Shown here piece by piece: positions 46,750 through 55,191 of a stretch of DNA of 64,000 bases; positions within the stretch are counted from its first letter, which is position 1; every line of letters starts with the position of its first letter. The DNA lies in contig CAJUTV010000008.1 in NCBI GenBank assembly GCA_910589305.1, forward strand, positions 62,001 through 126,000. The letters are read 5' to 3'. The notes under the pieces were generated by a model. The model saw nothing but the letters and a program-made list of their open reading frames with translations, was not told the DNA's origin and ran no database searches. Made by a program: the position numbers and the translations under genes. This DNA is from an uncultured Lachnospira sp. Lineage in GTDB: Bacteria > Bacillota > Clostridia > Lachnospirales > Lachnospiraceae.

Positions 46750-46815
46750 ATCGTTCCTCATTTCTGCACTGCTTTGGCATAGTTTAAGCTTATGCAGCAG
46801 CACAGGCATAAGCTT
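46750..46815 (-). promoter_or_regulatory. nadA leader: hairpin plus pre-Shine-Dalgarno complement
   Basis: Perfect 10-bp stem AAGCTTATGC/GCATAAGCTT (46786-46795, 46806-46815). The 10-nt loop CTGTGCTGCT pairs with AGCAGTGCAG (46764-46773) over all ten positions with two G-U pairs. The predicted start site (about 46818) puts the hairpin at the 5' end of the mRNA. Best-defined member of the family. Confidence 0.7.
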
Positions 46816-46825
46816 GATTTTTGAA

Positions 46826-46864
46826 AGTATACCATAAAACTTTACAGATGACAAGACAGTTAAA
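46826..46864 (-). promoter_or_regulatory. nadA operon promoter with probable NiaR operator
   Basis: Minus strand: -35 TTGTCA (46849-46854), 17-base spacer, -10 TATACT (46826-46831). The -35 lies in TTTAACTGTCTTGTCATCTG (46845-46864), an imperfect palindrome around TGTCTTGTCA that resembles the NiaR sites I recall (TGTCTTGACA core). Repression by NiaR, encoded at the end of the operon, is the expected control. Confidence 0.7.
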
Positions 46865-47081
46865 AAAATTATTTTATAACATCTTAGATATATCATTATA
46901 AATAAAAAAATACACTTTAAAAATATTATCAATATCAAAAATATTAACACAATAAAAAAGATTGCTGCATAAAGTTCTTACTTATTTTTAATTACTTTAT
47001 ACAACAACCGTTTTCATATATTTTTACTATAAGCACAACCGTTATTTAAAATTTATACTTTTGTCTATCTTTCTTTTTAAC

Positions 47082-47157
47082 AGGCAAGCAGATATTCTCA
47101 ATCCGCTTTACTGTCTGTTTATCATCTGGATACTATTCCATAACATTTTTTACAGGA
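47082..47157 (+). repeat. dispersed intergenic repeat, short copy
   Basis: CAAGCAGATATTCTCAATCC, GCTTTACTGTCTGTTTATC and the tail ATAACATTTTTTACAG. It has the full ~76-bp form, downstream of pepD. The remainder of the 46865-47180 gap is AT-rich and unassigned. Confidence 0.6.
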
Positions 47158-47180
47158 ATGTCTAATTTTTTCTAATAAAG

Positions 47181-48629
47181 TTAAATTTCTTTTAACAAAG
47201 CAATCAAATATTCCCATACTCGTTTTGTAGATGATATGCTTAGTTTTTCTCTTGTTGTATGAATATATTGAATATCCGGACCAAAAGATATACAGTCAAG
47301 TCCCGGCAGCTTGTCCGCAATAATTCCACACTCCAATCCTGCATGAATGGTCTGAATAATGGCTTTTTTGCCATACATTTTTTCATATACACATTCCATT
47401 TTTTCACGTAATGGGGACTCTCTCATAAATTCCCATGCAGGATAATGACCTTCCACTAGGCATATGTCGTCAATGTACTCTGTTAATAATGTAAGCTTTC
47501 TTATCAAGTAATTTTTTTCACTTTCCAAAGCACTTCTTATTAGATAACATAATTCAATACAATCCGCATCATCTTTTATCATGCCAAGATTTAATGATGT
47601 TTGTACCAATCCTTTGATATCATTACTCATTTTTACAACACCATTAGGCAGCATATTTAATAAAAGCACTATTTTTTCACCACATACATCCGTCAGACAG
47701 CTTGCTTTGGCACTATCCTTCCACTCCACTTTAATATTTAATTGAGGGTCTGTCACTGCATATTCATTTTGATATACTTTCAATTCACTTTCAATAACTG
47801 CTTCAATTTTTTGCCTGTCTTTTTCCAATGCCACTAATTGTGCTGTTGAAGACGTTGCTATTGCATTGTCTTTTTCACCGCCGTAAATACCCTTTATTTT
47901 CATTTCAAAACGACTAATCAACACATCAAGAAGACGTCCTATCAATTCGTTGGTATTTGCTCTCTGCTTGTCAATCTCTACTCCTGAATGTCCGCCTGTT
48001 GCCCCGCATATTGTAAGGTCAAAATGGATTCCTGTAAAATCATGATATTCTTTTTTTAATTTACATTTGACTGTTGCACCTCCTGCACAGCCTGCCAACA
48101 GATAACCTTCCTCTTCTGAATCAATATTTAACATTCTTCTTCCCTTAATATCGGATAAATCCATTGCTGTGGCACCAAGCATTCCAATTTCCTCATCCAC
48201 TGTAAAAATCACCTCAAGAGCTGGATGTTCAATTGAATCGGACGCTAAAAGAGCAAGACTATAAGCTACAGCAATTCCATCATCAGCACCCAATGATGTA
48301 TTTTTAGCATACAGATAATCTCCTTCTATTACTAAATCAAGCCCTTCTGTCTTCATATCCTTATTACAATCTGCTGTCTTAACAGCCACCATATCCAAAT
48401 GTCCCTGCAAAATGACGGTCTGCTTGTCCTCATACCCCTTACTGGCAGGTTTCCATATAATCACATTATAACTTTCATCTTGTCTGTACTTTAACTGATG
48501 CAGCTTAGCAAATTGTACACAATAATCGCTAATTTCCTTTACATTGCCAGAGCCATGCGGAATTTGGCACAATTCTTCAAAATACCGAAATACCTCAAAT
48601 GGCTGCAAATCCTTTGTTATATAATCCAT
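47181..48629 (-). CDS. pepD: aminoacyl-histidine dipeptidase (PepD-like, M20)
   Basis: 482 residues, the usual PepD length. FEELCQIPHGSGN, VILQGHLDMVAVKT, LGADDGIAVAYSLAL, FTVDEEIGMLGA, NIDSEEEGYLLAG and AGLECGIIADKLPGLDCIS hold the di-zinc ligands and catalytic Glu. Cytosolic dipeptidase for Xaa-His and related dipeptides. The ATG with GGAG 6 bases upstream is chosen. Its leader carries the full hairpin element. Shorter peptides from the nearby OPT transporter could feed it (speculation). Confidence 0.95.
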   Translation of the reverse strand: MDYITKDLQPFEVFRYFEELCQIPHGSGNVKEISDYCVQFAKLHQLKYRQDESYNVIIWKPASKGYEDKQTVILQGHLDMVAVKTADCNKDMKTEGLDLVIEGDYLYAKNTSLGADDGIAVAYSLALLASDSIEHPALEVIFTVDEEIGMLGATAMDLSDIKGRRMLNIDSEEEGYLLAGCAGGATVKCKLKKEYHDFTGIHFDLTICGATGGHSGVEIDKQRANTNELIGRLLDVLISRFEMKIKGIYGGEKDNAIATSSTAQLVALEKDRQKIEAVIESELKVYQNEYAVTDPQLNIKVEWKDSAKASCLTDVCGEKIVLLLNMLPNGVVKMSNDIKGLVQTSLNLGMIKDDADCIELCYLIRSALESEKNYLIRKLTLLTEYIDDICLVEGHYPAWEFMRESPLREKMECVYEKMYGKKAIIQTIHAGLECGIIADKLPGLDCISFGPDIQYIHTTREKLSISSTKRVWEYLIALLKEI

Positions 48630-48738
48630 AAACATCTCCATTTCTGCGCTGCTTTTTACATAAAACCCTTTAGGTCAAAACATCCTAAAGGATTTTTTTA
48701 GCAACTTTATGTCAAGCAACGCAAAGACATAAAGCTTG
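48630..48738 (-). promoter_or_regulatory. pepD leader: hairpin plus pre-Shine-Dalgarno complement
   Basis: Perfect 8-bp stem TTTATGTC/GACATAAA (48711-48738) with 12-nt loop TTTGCGTTGCTT. A second hairpin CCTTTAGG/CCTAAAGG follows. AAGCAGCGCA before GAAATGGAG pairs with TGCGTTGCTT at ten positions, one of them G-U. Confidence 0.65.
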
Positions 48739-48849
48739 GTGTGAAAAATTACTAACTATTACTTTTCACATAAATTACAAGTTCTGCGCTCTTTTTACGC
48801 AAAAAACAACATTCATATTTGTATATTATATTCCACTATTTACCATATT

Positions 48850-50091
48850 TCAATACACCTTTTCGCCTCTCAATAATTTATCCAAAATATCTGCCAATGG
48901 CTCCATAGCATTTTTAACTTCTTCTACAGTATTTGTTTGCGCTCCCGCCTCTATAAGCATAGACTTTCCTCGCTCATGCAAACAATATCGATACGCATTA
49001 ATATATATATTTCTCAGCCAGCCTGGATAATATGCTTCACCAAGCAAATGCATCTGTAAACTCATTGCAAGATTATCATCTCGAAACGGATTGTAAAGAT
49101 ATTTGATATCACCCTTTACATTACTATAACTAATTCCATTAAAAAACATGATTTTTGCTGTCTTTTTCCCGTCAATATCCGTAACTAAATGGGTGTCTTC
49201 TCCCACACCATCACGGTGCAAATCAATAACCACCTCAATAGAAGGATTTGCCTCAAGAATCTTTGCTATAGCATTTTCTGCATACGTATAAGCTTCACTT
49301 CTGTCCAATTTTCCATTTACATAATCATATATGCTTCTATCGTGAATAACATTATAACCATACTTATCTTGAAGCACACTTGTTAAATAGTCGCCAACAC
49401 CTAATATCGTTGTAGAATCGTCCCCTTCTACACTATTTACAAACCCTTCCTGTGAATGGGTATGAAAAATAAGTATCTGTGGTGTTTCTGCATTATGACC
49501 AATAGATAAATTTTTATCAAGAAATTCTGAAGGTCTAAAAATGCTTTCTGTCAAACTTGTCACAGATGTTACTGTATAAAATCTTCTGCAATAATTATAA
49601 TCATTTAAATTATTGCGGTCATAGGTGTTTCCTGTTATCACATCTCTTGAAATAACATCTGTTACTTCATTTGGTTGTGATGGTTCTGAAGTGGTTTGTT
49701 CTTCACTGTTCTTTTCTGTCTGAGTCTCAGCAGAAGTTGTGGTATTCTCTGTTGTTGCATTAATAACAATCCCTGTTGTTTCACCATTATATTTATCTGC
49801 ATTGACATGATAGCCAATTGCGTCTATCACTCTGTCGTTATCAGCCTGCGCCATACTGTAATACTCTTCAACAGGATACAATTCATCAAATATAGATTCC
49901 CCTATACTCTTGTCCTCTGTGGTATCTGCCTTGCTATAATATGCGAAAACTGGCATTTTGATATCAACTGCCAGTTCACATATTCCTTCCATTAGTAAAG
50001 ACAAAACGCCCAATTTTGTTATAATAAAACAGGCAACCCCAATAACTGCTGCCCCCACTGCAATAAATGATATCCTTGAATAATTTTTCAT
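48850..50091 (-). CDS. spoIIP: stage II sporulation protein P
   Basis: 413 residues. A short tail, a membrane anchor (FIAVGAAVIGVACFIITKLG), a Thr/Glu-rich linker and the catalytic domain. ILIFHTHSQE, VIDLHRDGVGE and MLIEAGAQTNTVEE match the amidase/endopeptidase motifs of SpoIIP, which degrades peptidoglycan during engulfment with SpoIID and SpoIIM. It lies directly downstream of gpr, the usual arrangement. Start uncertain: I use the ATG just before the anchor (weak Shine-Dalgarno); the frame runs 26 codons further. Confidence 0.93.
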   Translation of the reverse strand: MKNYSRISFIAVGAAVIGVACFIITKLGVLSLLMEGICELAVDIKMPVFAYYSKADTTEDKSIGESIFDELYPVEEYYSMAQADNDRVIDAIGYHVNADKYNGETTGIVINATTENTTTSAETQTEKNSEEQTTSEPSQPNEVTDVISRDVITGNTYDRNNLNDYNYCRRFYTVTSVTSLTESIFRPSEFLDKNLSIGHNAETPQILIFHTHSQEGFVNSVEGDDSTTILGVGDYLTSVLQDKYGYNVIHDRSIYDYVNGKLDRSEAYTYAENAIAKILEANPSIEVVIDLHRDGVGEDTHLVTDIDGKKTAKIMFFNGISYSNVKGDIKYLYNPFRDDNLAMSLQMHLLGEAYYPGWLRNIYINAYRYCLHERGKSMLIEAGAQTNTVEEVKNAMEPLADILDKLLRGEKVY

Positions 50092-50280
50092 ACTACAACC
50101 ATGCCTTTCCAATACTTGCAAACATGAAAGTGACACAAGTCTGCGATTAGAAAATTGCTGATTTTTCAATCCTTCTATATCTTATGCCATTTCTTAAACT
50201 GCATGTCAAAATCCGCCTTGCAGCAATGCAAGAACGAACAAAGCCAAAACAAACCTAACATAAAATATGCTTTAGGATTT

Positions 50281-51117
50281 TTAATTATAACTATAAACGA
50301 CACGATTTAATGATTCTGCTATAATTTCTGCAATAGAACTGACACATGCATCGACATCTTTTGGTGCAACATACATATTAGAAAGATAATTTGGAAGTTC
50401 TTTTCCATCCGAATAATCACTAATAATCGTCGCCGCATCAATAACTGTAGGAACGCCTATGGCTAAAACAGGTGCGCCTATTGTTTCTGCTGTTATGCCT
50501 TCTCTATGATTTCCAACACCAGAACCTGGCGAAATTCCTCGATTTGAAATTTGAACAGTCGAATTAAGACGCTTGATACTGTGAGCTGCTAATGCATCAA
50601 TGGCAATAACTAATCCCGGACGTGTCTGTTTTACAATGCCCTTAATAATTTCAGCCGTTTCCATTCCAGTCTGTGCCATAACACCTGGTGTCAAAGAAGA
50701 CATTTTTAAACACATGGATTTATCATGTACAATATGCCTGTTTACTAACAGCTTATCCGTTGCCCAAGGACCAAGCGAATCGGCTGTCACATCACGATTG
50801 CCAAGCCCTATCACTAAAATATGTCTGTTGTCTACAATACATGGCTTTGCCAGACGATAAATCTCATCTTCCAATATCTTTATAAGCCTTTCGCTATACC
50901 CTTCATTGCAGTCTACAAGACTTTCTGCCTCAACGGTAACATATGTTCCTACACTTCTATTAAGTAATTTTTCCCCCTCTTCATTAAGAATTTCTAATGT
51001 TGTTATCTTAATATCACTAATAGAATCTCTTTTTTCTCTTACGATAATACCTCTGTATCTTGAATCACTCTTATCAACGGATTCATTTAACTCTACCGCT
51101 AAATCTGTTCTAACCAT
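50281..51117 (-). CDS. gpr: germination protease GPR
   Basis: 278 residues, shorter than the ~370 of Bacillus but typical of clostridia. TDLAVELNE at the start, VIGLGNRDVTADSLGP and LVIAIDALAAHSIKRL, with the candidate catalytic aspartates, SGVGNHREGI and GVPTVIDAATI. Made in the forespore, it autoprocesses and degrades small acid-soluble proteins in germination. AGGAGG precedes the ATG by 10 bases. A sigma-G-like promoter lies about 50 bases upstream. Confidence 0.95.
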   Translation of the reverse strand: MVRTDLAVELNESVDKSDSRYRGIIVREKRDSISDIKITTLEILNEEGEKLLNRSVGTYVTVEAESLVDCNEGYSERLIKILEDEIYRLAKPCIVDNRHILVIGLGNRDVTADSLGPWATDKLLVNRHIVHDKSMCLKMSSLTPGVMAQTGMETAEIIKGIVKQTRPGLVIAIDALAAHSIKRLNSTVQISNRGISPGSGVGNHREGITAETIGAPVLAIGVPTVIDAATIISDYSDGKELPNYLSNMYVAPKDVDACVSSIAEIIAESLNRVVYSYN

Positions 51118-51168
51118 AAATCACAAACCTCCTATATTGGGAATTTTAGCCAGTTTTTCTGACAACTA

Positions 51169-51198
51169 TATCATTACCACCAACAATTACATTTATAC
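51169..51198 (-). promoter_or_regulatory. sigma-G-like promoter of gpr
   Basis: Minus strand: GTATA (51194-51198), 18-base spacer, AATGATA (51169-51175). The forespore sigma-G pattern as I recall it is GNATR, 18 bases, CATNNTA, so all constrained -35 bases, the exact spacing and all but one constrained -10 base agree. Confidence 0.6.
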
Positions 51199-51390
51199 AT
51201 ATCCTCTTAGAATTAAAAATATTTATCAAAAATACATCATATATTATTAATAGATATTAATAACCAGCAAATCCTTACTTTTATAATCATTCAACAATTT
51301 ATCTAAACACTTATAAAGATTATAACTGAACGGTTGCTTATATTTATAACAATAAATTTGTATTAATTTACAGTAATATGAAAATTTTTA

Positions 51391-51419
51391 TTGACACAAA
51401 TCCCCATTTAGTATAGAAT
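51391..51419 (+). promoter_or_regulatory. sigma-A promoter of rpsT
   Basis: -35 TTGACA (51391-51396), 17-base spacer, -10 TAGAAT (51414-51419). A ~75-base leader with weak inverted repeats (GTTC/GAAC) follows before GGAGG. Confidence 0.85.
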
Positions 51420-51499
51420 ACATTAGTATGTTCCATTAGAACGTCCGTGTCCGGCTTTAATGAGAAACAACATTATTATCACAGATGGAGGTGACAGGT

Positions 51500-51763
51500 T
51501 TGGCTAACATTAAATCTGCTAAAAAAAGAGTTCGTACAAGTCAAGTACGTGCTGATAGAAATAAGGCTATTAAATCAAAAGTAAAGACTTACATTAAAAA
51601 AGTGGACGCTGCCGTTGCTGCAAAGGATAAGGCTGCTGCACAAGCTGCTTTGCCAGTTGCAATCGGTGAGATTTCAAAAGCAGCTTCTAAGGGTATCTAC
51701 CACAAGAATACAGCTGCAAGAAAAGTATCTCGTATAACAAAAGCTGTAAATTCATTAGCTTAA
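51500..51763 (+). CDS. rpsT: 30S ribosomal protein S20
   Basis: 87 residues. Starts MANIKSAKKRVRTSQVRADR and ends HKNTAARKVSRITKAVNSLA, the standard S20 ends. Lysine- and alanine-rich, all helical, binds 16S rRNA. The true start is TTG (GGAGG 8 bases upstream); the GAG-containing extension from 51485 is the Shine-Dalgarno region. Monocistronic, divergent from gpr. Confidence 0.97.
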   Translation: MANIKSAKKRVRTSQVRADRNKAIKSKVKTYIKKVDAAVAAKDKAAAQAALPVAIGEISKAASKGIYHKNTAARKVSRITKAVNSLA

Positions 51764-51850
51764 TCCATATAAAGTACTGAACATATACTTTATAAGTATT
51801 ATTTTTATGTCAAACAATGAATGGACAAGTTTTCATCCATTCTTATATAA

Positions 51851-51887
51851 AAAGAGAGCAAGTGACGTGTACACATTTGCTCTCTTT
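51851..51887 (+). terminator. intrinsic terminator after rpsT
   Basis: AAAGAGAGCAA pairs with TTGCTCTCTTT around a 15-base loop, then TTACTATTTT. A smaller hairpin GAATGGA/TCCATTC precedes it (about 51818-51842). Confidence 0.85.
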
Positions 51888-51933
51888 TACTATTTTAACA
51901 CCAATATATGAATATATTTTTTATTATTTTGTT

Positions 51934-52788
51934 CTATAGTAAAGACTTCTTTACTACAGGTATCCATACTTCATACTGTGCATTTTGCGGGTCTGAATGA
52001 ATATATACCTCAATATCAGGAGCATTGCCATATTCATATCCCGATGTTGGGAGCCATTCTGTAATAATTCGCTTCTCCAACTCCTGAATAGACTGATTTG
52101 TTCCTGTTCCACTAAAAATTGCCCATGTCGCCTGCGGCACAATATATTCCTCAAACTCCCCCTTTTCTTTTAACGAAGAAACGGCAATATAATACCGCCA
52201 TGCTTCATCACTGTTACAAACACTGATACCAAGTACACCCTTAGGCTTGGAATCCATCCTTTCAACAAGTTGCTGCAATGTTCCATTTACAGTAATCTCC
52301 TGCCATTTTTGTGGTATAACAGCAAAATTTGCTTCAATTTCCTTTTCTAACGGCACCGATACGCCTACAACGCGAAATGCTGATTTTGTCTCAATTCGAT
52401 AATTCATTTCTTCCACTCCTTTAACTGTAATTTTAAAAGTAATCGGAGGAAAAGATTTTACAGGCACACCTTCATTTTTCACAGCGGACGGTGCAATTCC
52501 ATGAATAGACTGAAAGGCTCTGTTAAATGCTGTCGGAGAATGATAACCATACTTTTGTGCCACATCAATAATTTTGACATGACCGCCCTGCAAATCAACT
52601 GCTGCCAATGACATTTTTCTTTTTCGGATATATTCCGATAATGGCATACCTGCCATATAAGAAAACATGCGCTGAAAATGATACGCTGAACAGCAAGCAA
52701 TCTGCCCAAGTTTTTCATAATCAATTTTATCTGTAAGATTTTTTTCAATATAGTTCACTGCACTATTTAGTCGTTCTATCCATTCCAT
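51934..52788 (-). CDS. AraC-family regulator with GyrI-like effector domain
   Basis: 284 residues. Two helix-turn-helices: EKLGQIACCSAYHFQRMFSY and VAQKYGYHSPTAFNRAFQSI. The C-terminal part (about 125-284) has YRIETKSAFRVVGVSVPL, GVLGISVCN and YGNAPDIEVYIHSDP, the GyrI-like small-molecule domain of the MarA/Rob/SoxS-type fusion. Likely a drug- or metabolite-responsive activator. GGAG lies 10 bases before the ATG. Confidence 0.92.
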   Translation of the reverse strand: MEWIERLNSAVNYIEKNLTDKIDYEKLGQIACCSAYHFQRMFSYMAGMPLSEYIRKRKMSLAAVDLQGGHVKIIDVAQKYGYHSPTAFNRAFQSIHGIAPSAVKNEGVPVKSFPPITFKITVKGVEEMNYRIETKSAFRVVGVSVPLEKEIEANFAVIPQKWQEITVNGTLQQLVERMDSKPKGVLGISVCNSDEAWRYYIAVSSLKEKGEFEEYIVPQATWAIFSGTGTNQSIQELEKRIITEWLPTSGYEYGNAPDIEVYIHSDPQNAQYEVWIPVVKKSLL

Positions 52789-52833
52789 ATCTTTTCCACT
52801 CCTTTGAAACAACATTATTGTAACAGCTTCTGT

Positions 52834-53007
52834 TTAAATAGTCCTCTCATTATATGTACAAAAAAGAGCGTTTCTTTTTCGTTTCTTTTTATCTTCAACT
52901 TTTTCTTCCAATCTCTGCAAATAGGCTTCTATTCTTTCTTGTAAAACACTTTTGACATCATAAATCCATTCAAGTAAAATACTTTTGGTGGCATTTGTAC
53001 TCGCCAA
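52834..53007 (-). CDS. possible small lysine-rich protein
   Basis: A 57-codon open frame that would start at TTG and end KKRKRNALFCTYNERTI, with a helical Glu/Lys/Arg-rich middle (ERIEAYLQRLEEKVEDKKK). The composition looks protein-like, and I see no Shine-Dalgarno, so it could be a remnant. It overlaps the region upstream of the XRE gene. Confidence 0.25.
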   Translation of the reverse strand: MASTNATKSILLEWIYDVKSVLQERIEAYLQRLEEKVEDKKKRKRNALFCTYNERTI

Positions 53008-53061
53008 ATCGTATGATTTTTTTGTTCAAGAGTACAACAATCAGAAAGGAGGAAAAGCATA

Positions 53062-53637
53062 TTGGAAATTAGCACTCAGATAAAAAAATACCGAAACCAT
53101 ATGAATCTTTCTCAAGAAGAATTGGCTGAAAAAGTTTACGTGAGCAGACAAAGCATTTCTAATTGGGAAACAGGCAAAAATTATCCCGATATTCATAGCT
53201 TATTATTACTCAGTTCGTTATTTAATATATCTCTTGACCAACTAATTAAAGGAGATGTTCAAATTATGAAAGAAGAAATTAAAGAAAGTGAAATCAAAAA
53301 ATTAAATCATTACAGCACTATTTATGGTATTTTATTAACAGCAACGATATTTTCTGCTGTACCGCTCTCATCTTGGCTTGGTTTTTACGCGCTTATCCCT
53401 TGGGGGATACTGTTTGGAATAACCTTATTTTTTGCATGTAAAACCGAACAAGTTAAAAAAGAAAACCATATCAGTACCTACAAAGAAATTGTAGCATTTA
53501 TGGAGGGAAAACGATTAGATGAGCTTCAAAAACAACAAGAAATAGGAAAACGTCCTTACCAAACTTTCTTAAAAGCTTTTGTCAGTGGATTGGTTGGTCT
53601 TATCATCAGTATTATACTGTCATGGATTTTTTATTAA
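53062..53637 (+). CDS. XRE-family regulator with membrane segments
   Basis: 191 residues. The N-terminus has STQIKKYRNHMNLSQEELAE and VYVSRQSISNWETGKNYPDI, a Cro/CI helix-turn-helix. After a linker, two hydrophobic hairpins (TIYGILLTATIFSAVPLSSW, and GLVGLIISIILSWIF at the end) put it in the membrane. Start TTG with AAGGAGG 9 bases upstream. Such membrane XRE proteins are common in Firmicutes; target unknown. Confidence 0.9.
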   Translation: MEISTQIKKYRNHMNLSQEELAEKVYVSRQSISNWETGKNYPDIHSLLLLSSLFNISLDQLIKGDVQIMKEEIKESEIKKLNHYSTIYGILLTATIFSAVPLSSWLGFYALIPWGILFGITLFFACKTEQVKKENHISTYKEIVAFMEGKRLDELQKQQEIGKRPYQTFLKAFVSGLVGLIISIILSWIFY

Positions 53638-53835
53638 GTCCACATTTATAGCAAGCACAATGACCAAATAATTGTACTGCTGGGTAGAAGTTTTTATTTT
53701 GCACAAATAAGGGGACTGTCGCAGAAAAGATGTAAATAGACAAGTATTGTTTCATATTGTGTTATACATTACAACATAAAATCTTTGACTTTCTTTGCGC
53801 GATAATCCCTTTTTATCAAGCAGTTTCTTATACAT

Positions 53836-54426
53836 TTATACACGCCAGCTCACTATATCTTCCAACTTCTTTCTTGGTCTTGCAGAAGGCGTTTCATCGG
53901 CATAACCGATTGTCATTGCTGCAATCAGTTCCCCATCAACATTTAACCAACGATTTAATTCATCATATGCAAAATAGGTATCACATATCCAAAGACTTCC
54001 TAATCCAAGCTCTGTGGCAGTCAATGTCATATTTTCCATAGCTGCACCAATAGATTGTGCATTACAAATTTCATAAATGCGCTCTTCTGCATTTAATGTG
54101 TGATGAATATTGATTCCCAATGGATTTACAACAAAAATAACAACAGGCGCTTGTTCCATAATCTGCAATGTATATACTGCTCCACTATGATACTGTATGC
54201 TTTCCGGCAAAAGCGGATTGTCTTTTTCTCGATTTAGTCCTTTTTTCATTACTTCAAGCATGGTCTTTTTTGCTGTTCCCATAATAACCACAAACGTCCA
54301 TGGCTGTCGATTTTTAGAAGACGGTGCTAGACTGCCTGCCTGTAAAATTTCCTCAATCATTGGTCTATCAACAGAAATATTTTTATACTTTCGTATACTT
54401 CGTCTATTTATTATAGCAGGTAACAT
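53836..54426 (-). CDS. nitroreductase-family protein
   Basis: 196 residues. INRRSIRKYKNISVDRPMIE and LQAGSLAPSSKNRQPWTFVV, the FMN-binding start of the family, then IGAAMENMTLTATELGLGSL near the dimer interface. FMN-dependent NAD(P)H oxidation; substrate unknown. AAGGA lies 8 bases before the chosen ATG. Stop-to-start gap to the upstream gene is small (28 bases), so the two may form an operon. Confidence 0.9.
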   Translation of the reverse strand: MLPAIINRRSIRKYKNISVDRPMIEEILQAGSLAPSSKNRQPWTFVVIMGTAKKTMLEVMKKGLNREKDNPLLPESIQYHSGAVYTLQIMEQAPVVIFVVNPLGINIHHTLNAEERIYEICNAQSIGAAMENMTLTATELGLGSLWICDTYFAYDELNRWLNVDGELIAAMTIGYADETPSARPRKKLEDIVSWRV

Positions 54427-54454
54427 TCTTATATTCCTTATCATAAAACATTTT

Positions 54455-54943
54455 TTATTCGCCGTACAATTCTTTTCTTAGTTCTTTGCAAACTATAGTC
54501 ATTTCTATAATATCTTCTTTTGGCATCATCTCGCTTAAATCATATTCAAGAGGTGCTGCTATAAAATCTGTGAGAACCTTATCTATCTGCTTATGTTCTT
54601 CTGGTGTAGCTGTAATACAAACATCTGGCACATCTGCTTCTATATCTTCATCAAGTTCAAGCAAATTTACATATCCATTTACTTTACATTCCAATAGTAA
54701 AGCTGCAATATCTGTAATAAGGTCAATGGCAAAGGAAATATCTTTTTCCCAGCCTTGCGAATCTACAAACACTAAAGGAACATCTGGTTTTCTAAAATCA
54801 CCTTGCAGCTTGTCTAATCCAAAATCAGAAAAGATTTCGTTTAATGATATTTCTTTTTTTTGTTTTTCTGCTAAATAAGCTACAAACGTTAAACTGTCAT
54901 CAGTACCGCCAATATAATTGCCCCAATATTTTTTGATGTACAT
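54455..54943 (-). CDS. hypothetical acidic protein
   Basis: 162 residues. YWGNYIGGTDDSLTFVAYLA and EIFSDFGLDKLQGDFRKPD, then DVCITATPEEHKQIDKVL and DLSEMMPKEDIIEMT. Acidic, no membrane segments. Size and isolated context are immunity-protein-like, but no toxin gene is adjacent and I do not recognise a family. GGAGG precedes the ATG. Confidence 0.7.
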   Translation of the reverse strand: MYIKKYWGNYIGGTDDSLTFVAYLAEKQKKEISLNEIFSDFGLDKLQGDFRKPDVPLVFVDSQGWEKDISFAIDLITDIAALLLECKVNGYVNLLELDEDIEADVPDVCITATPEEHKQIDKVLTDFIAAPLEYDLSEMMPKEDIIEMTIVCKELRKELYGE

Positions 54944-55029
54944 TTTAAACCTCCAAAATAATGATGGTGTATGTTTTGTGGTAAATAATGATGAATTTAT
55001 TTTTTAATCTTTTGTATATAATATATTTT

Positions 55030-55191
55030 ATAAATATTAATTTTTTAGGGTAGGTATTACATACAATTCCAATTTGTATGCCATATCAGATTACATGTGT
55101 CAATTCCTCTTAGGATAGGTATTACGTTAATGCTGAATATAAAATATATGACAAAGAAATATGTGTCAATTCCTCTTAGGATAGGTATTAC
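55030..55191 (-). CRISPR. orphan mini-CRISPR array, three repeats and two spacers
   Basis: Two identical 31-bp repeats (55095-55125, 55161-55191) and a degenerate one (55030-55060) are separated by 34- and 35-bp spacers. Read on the minus strand the repeat starts GTAATACCTATCC and ends AGGAATTGACAC, close to the ATTGAAAC 3' handle of type I-B/III repeats. The degenerate repeat lies at the left, opposite the expected leader, as in a leader-distal end. No cas genes are in the window. The flanking 54944-55029 and 55210-55360 are AT-rich and otherwise unassigned; AACAGC/GCTGTT plus TTTTTT follows the last repeat (55192 on). Confidence 0.6.

Noticed and set aside
46750..46950. 67-codon upstream extension of nadA
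   Set aside because: It spans the promoter, operator and leader hairpin, is composed of hydrophobic residues from AT-rich DNA, and lacks a ribosome-binding site; the ATG at 46749 has GAGG.
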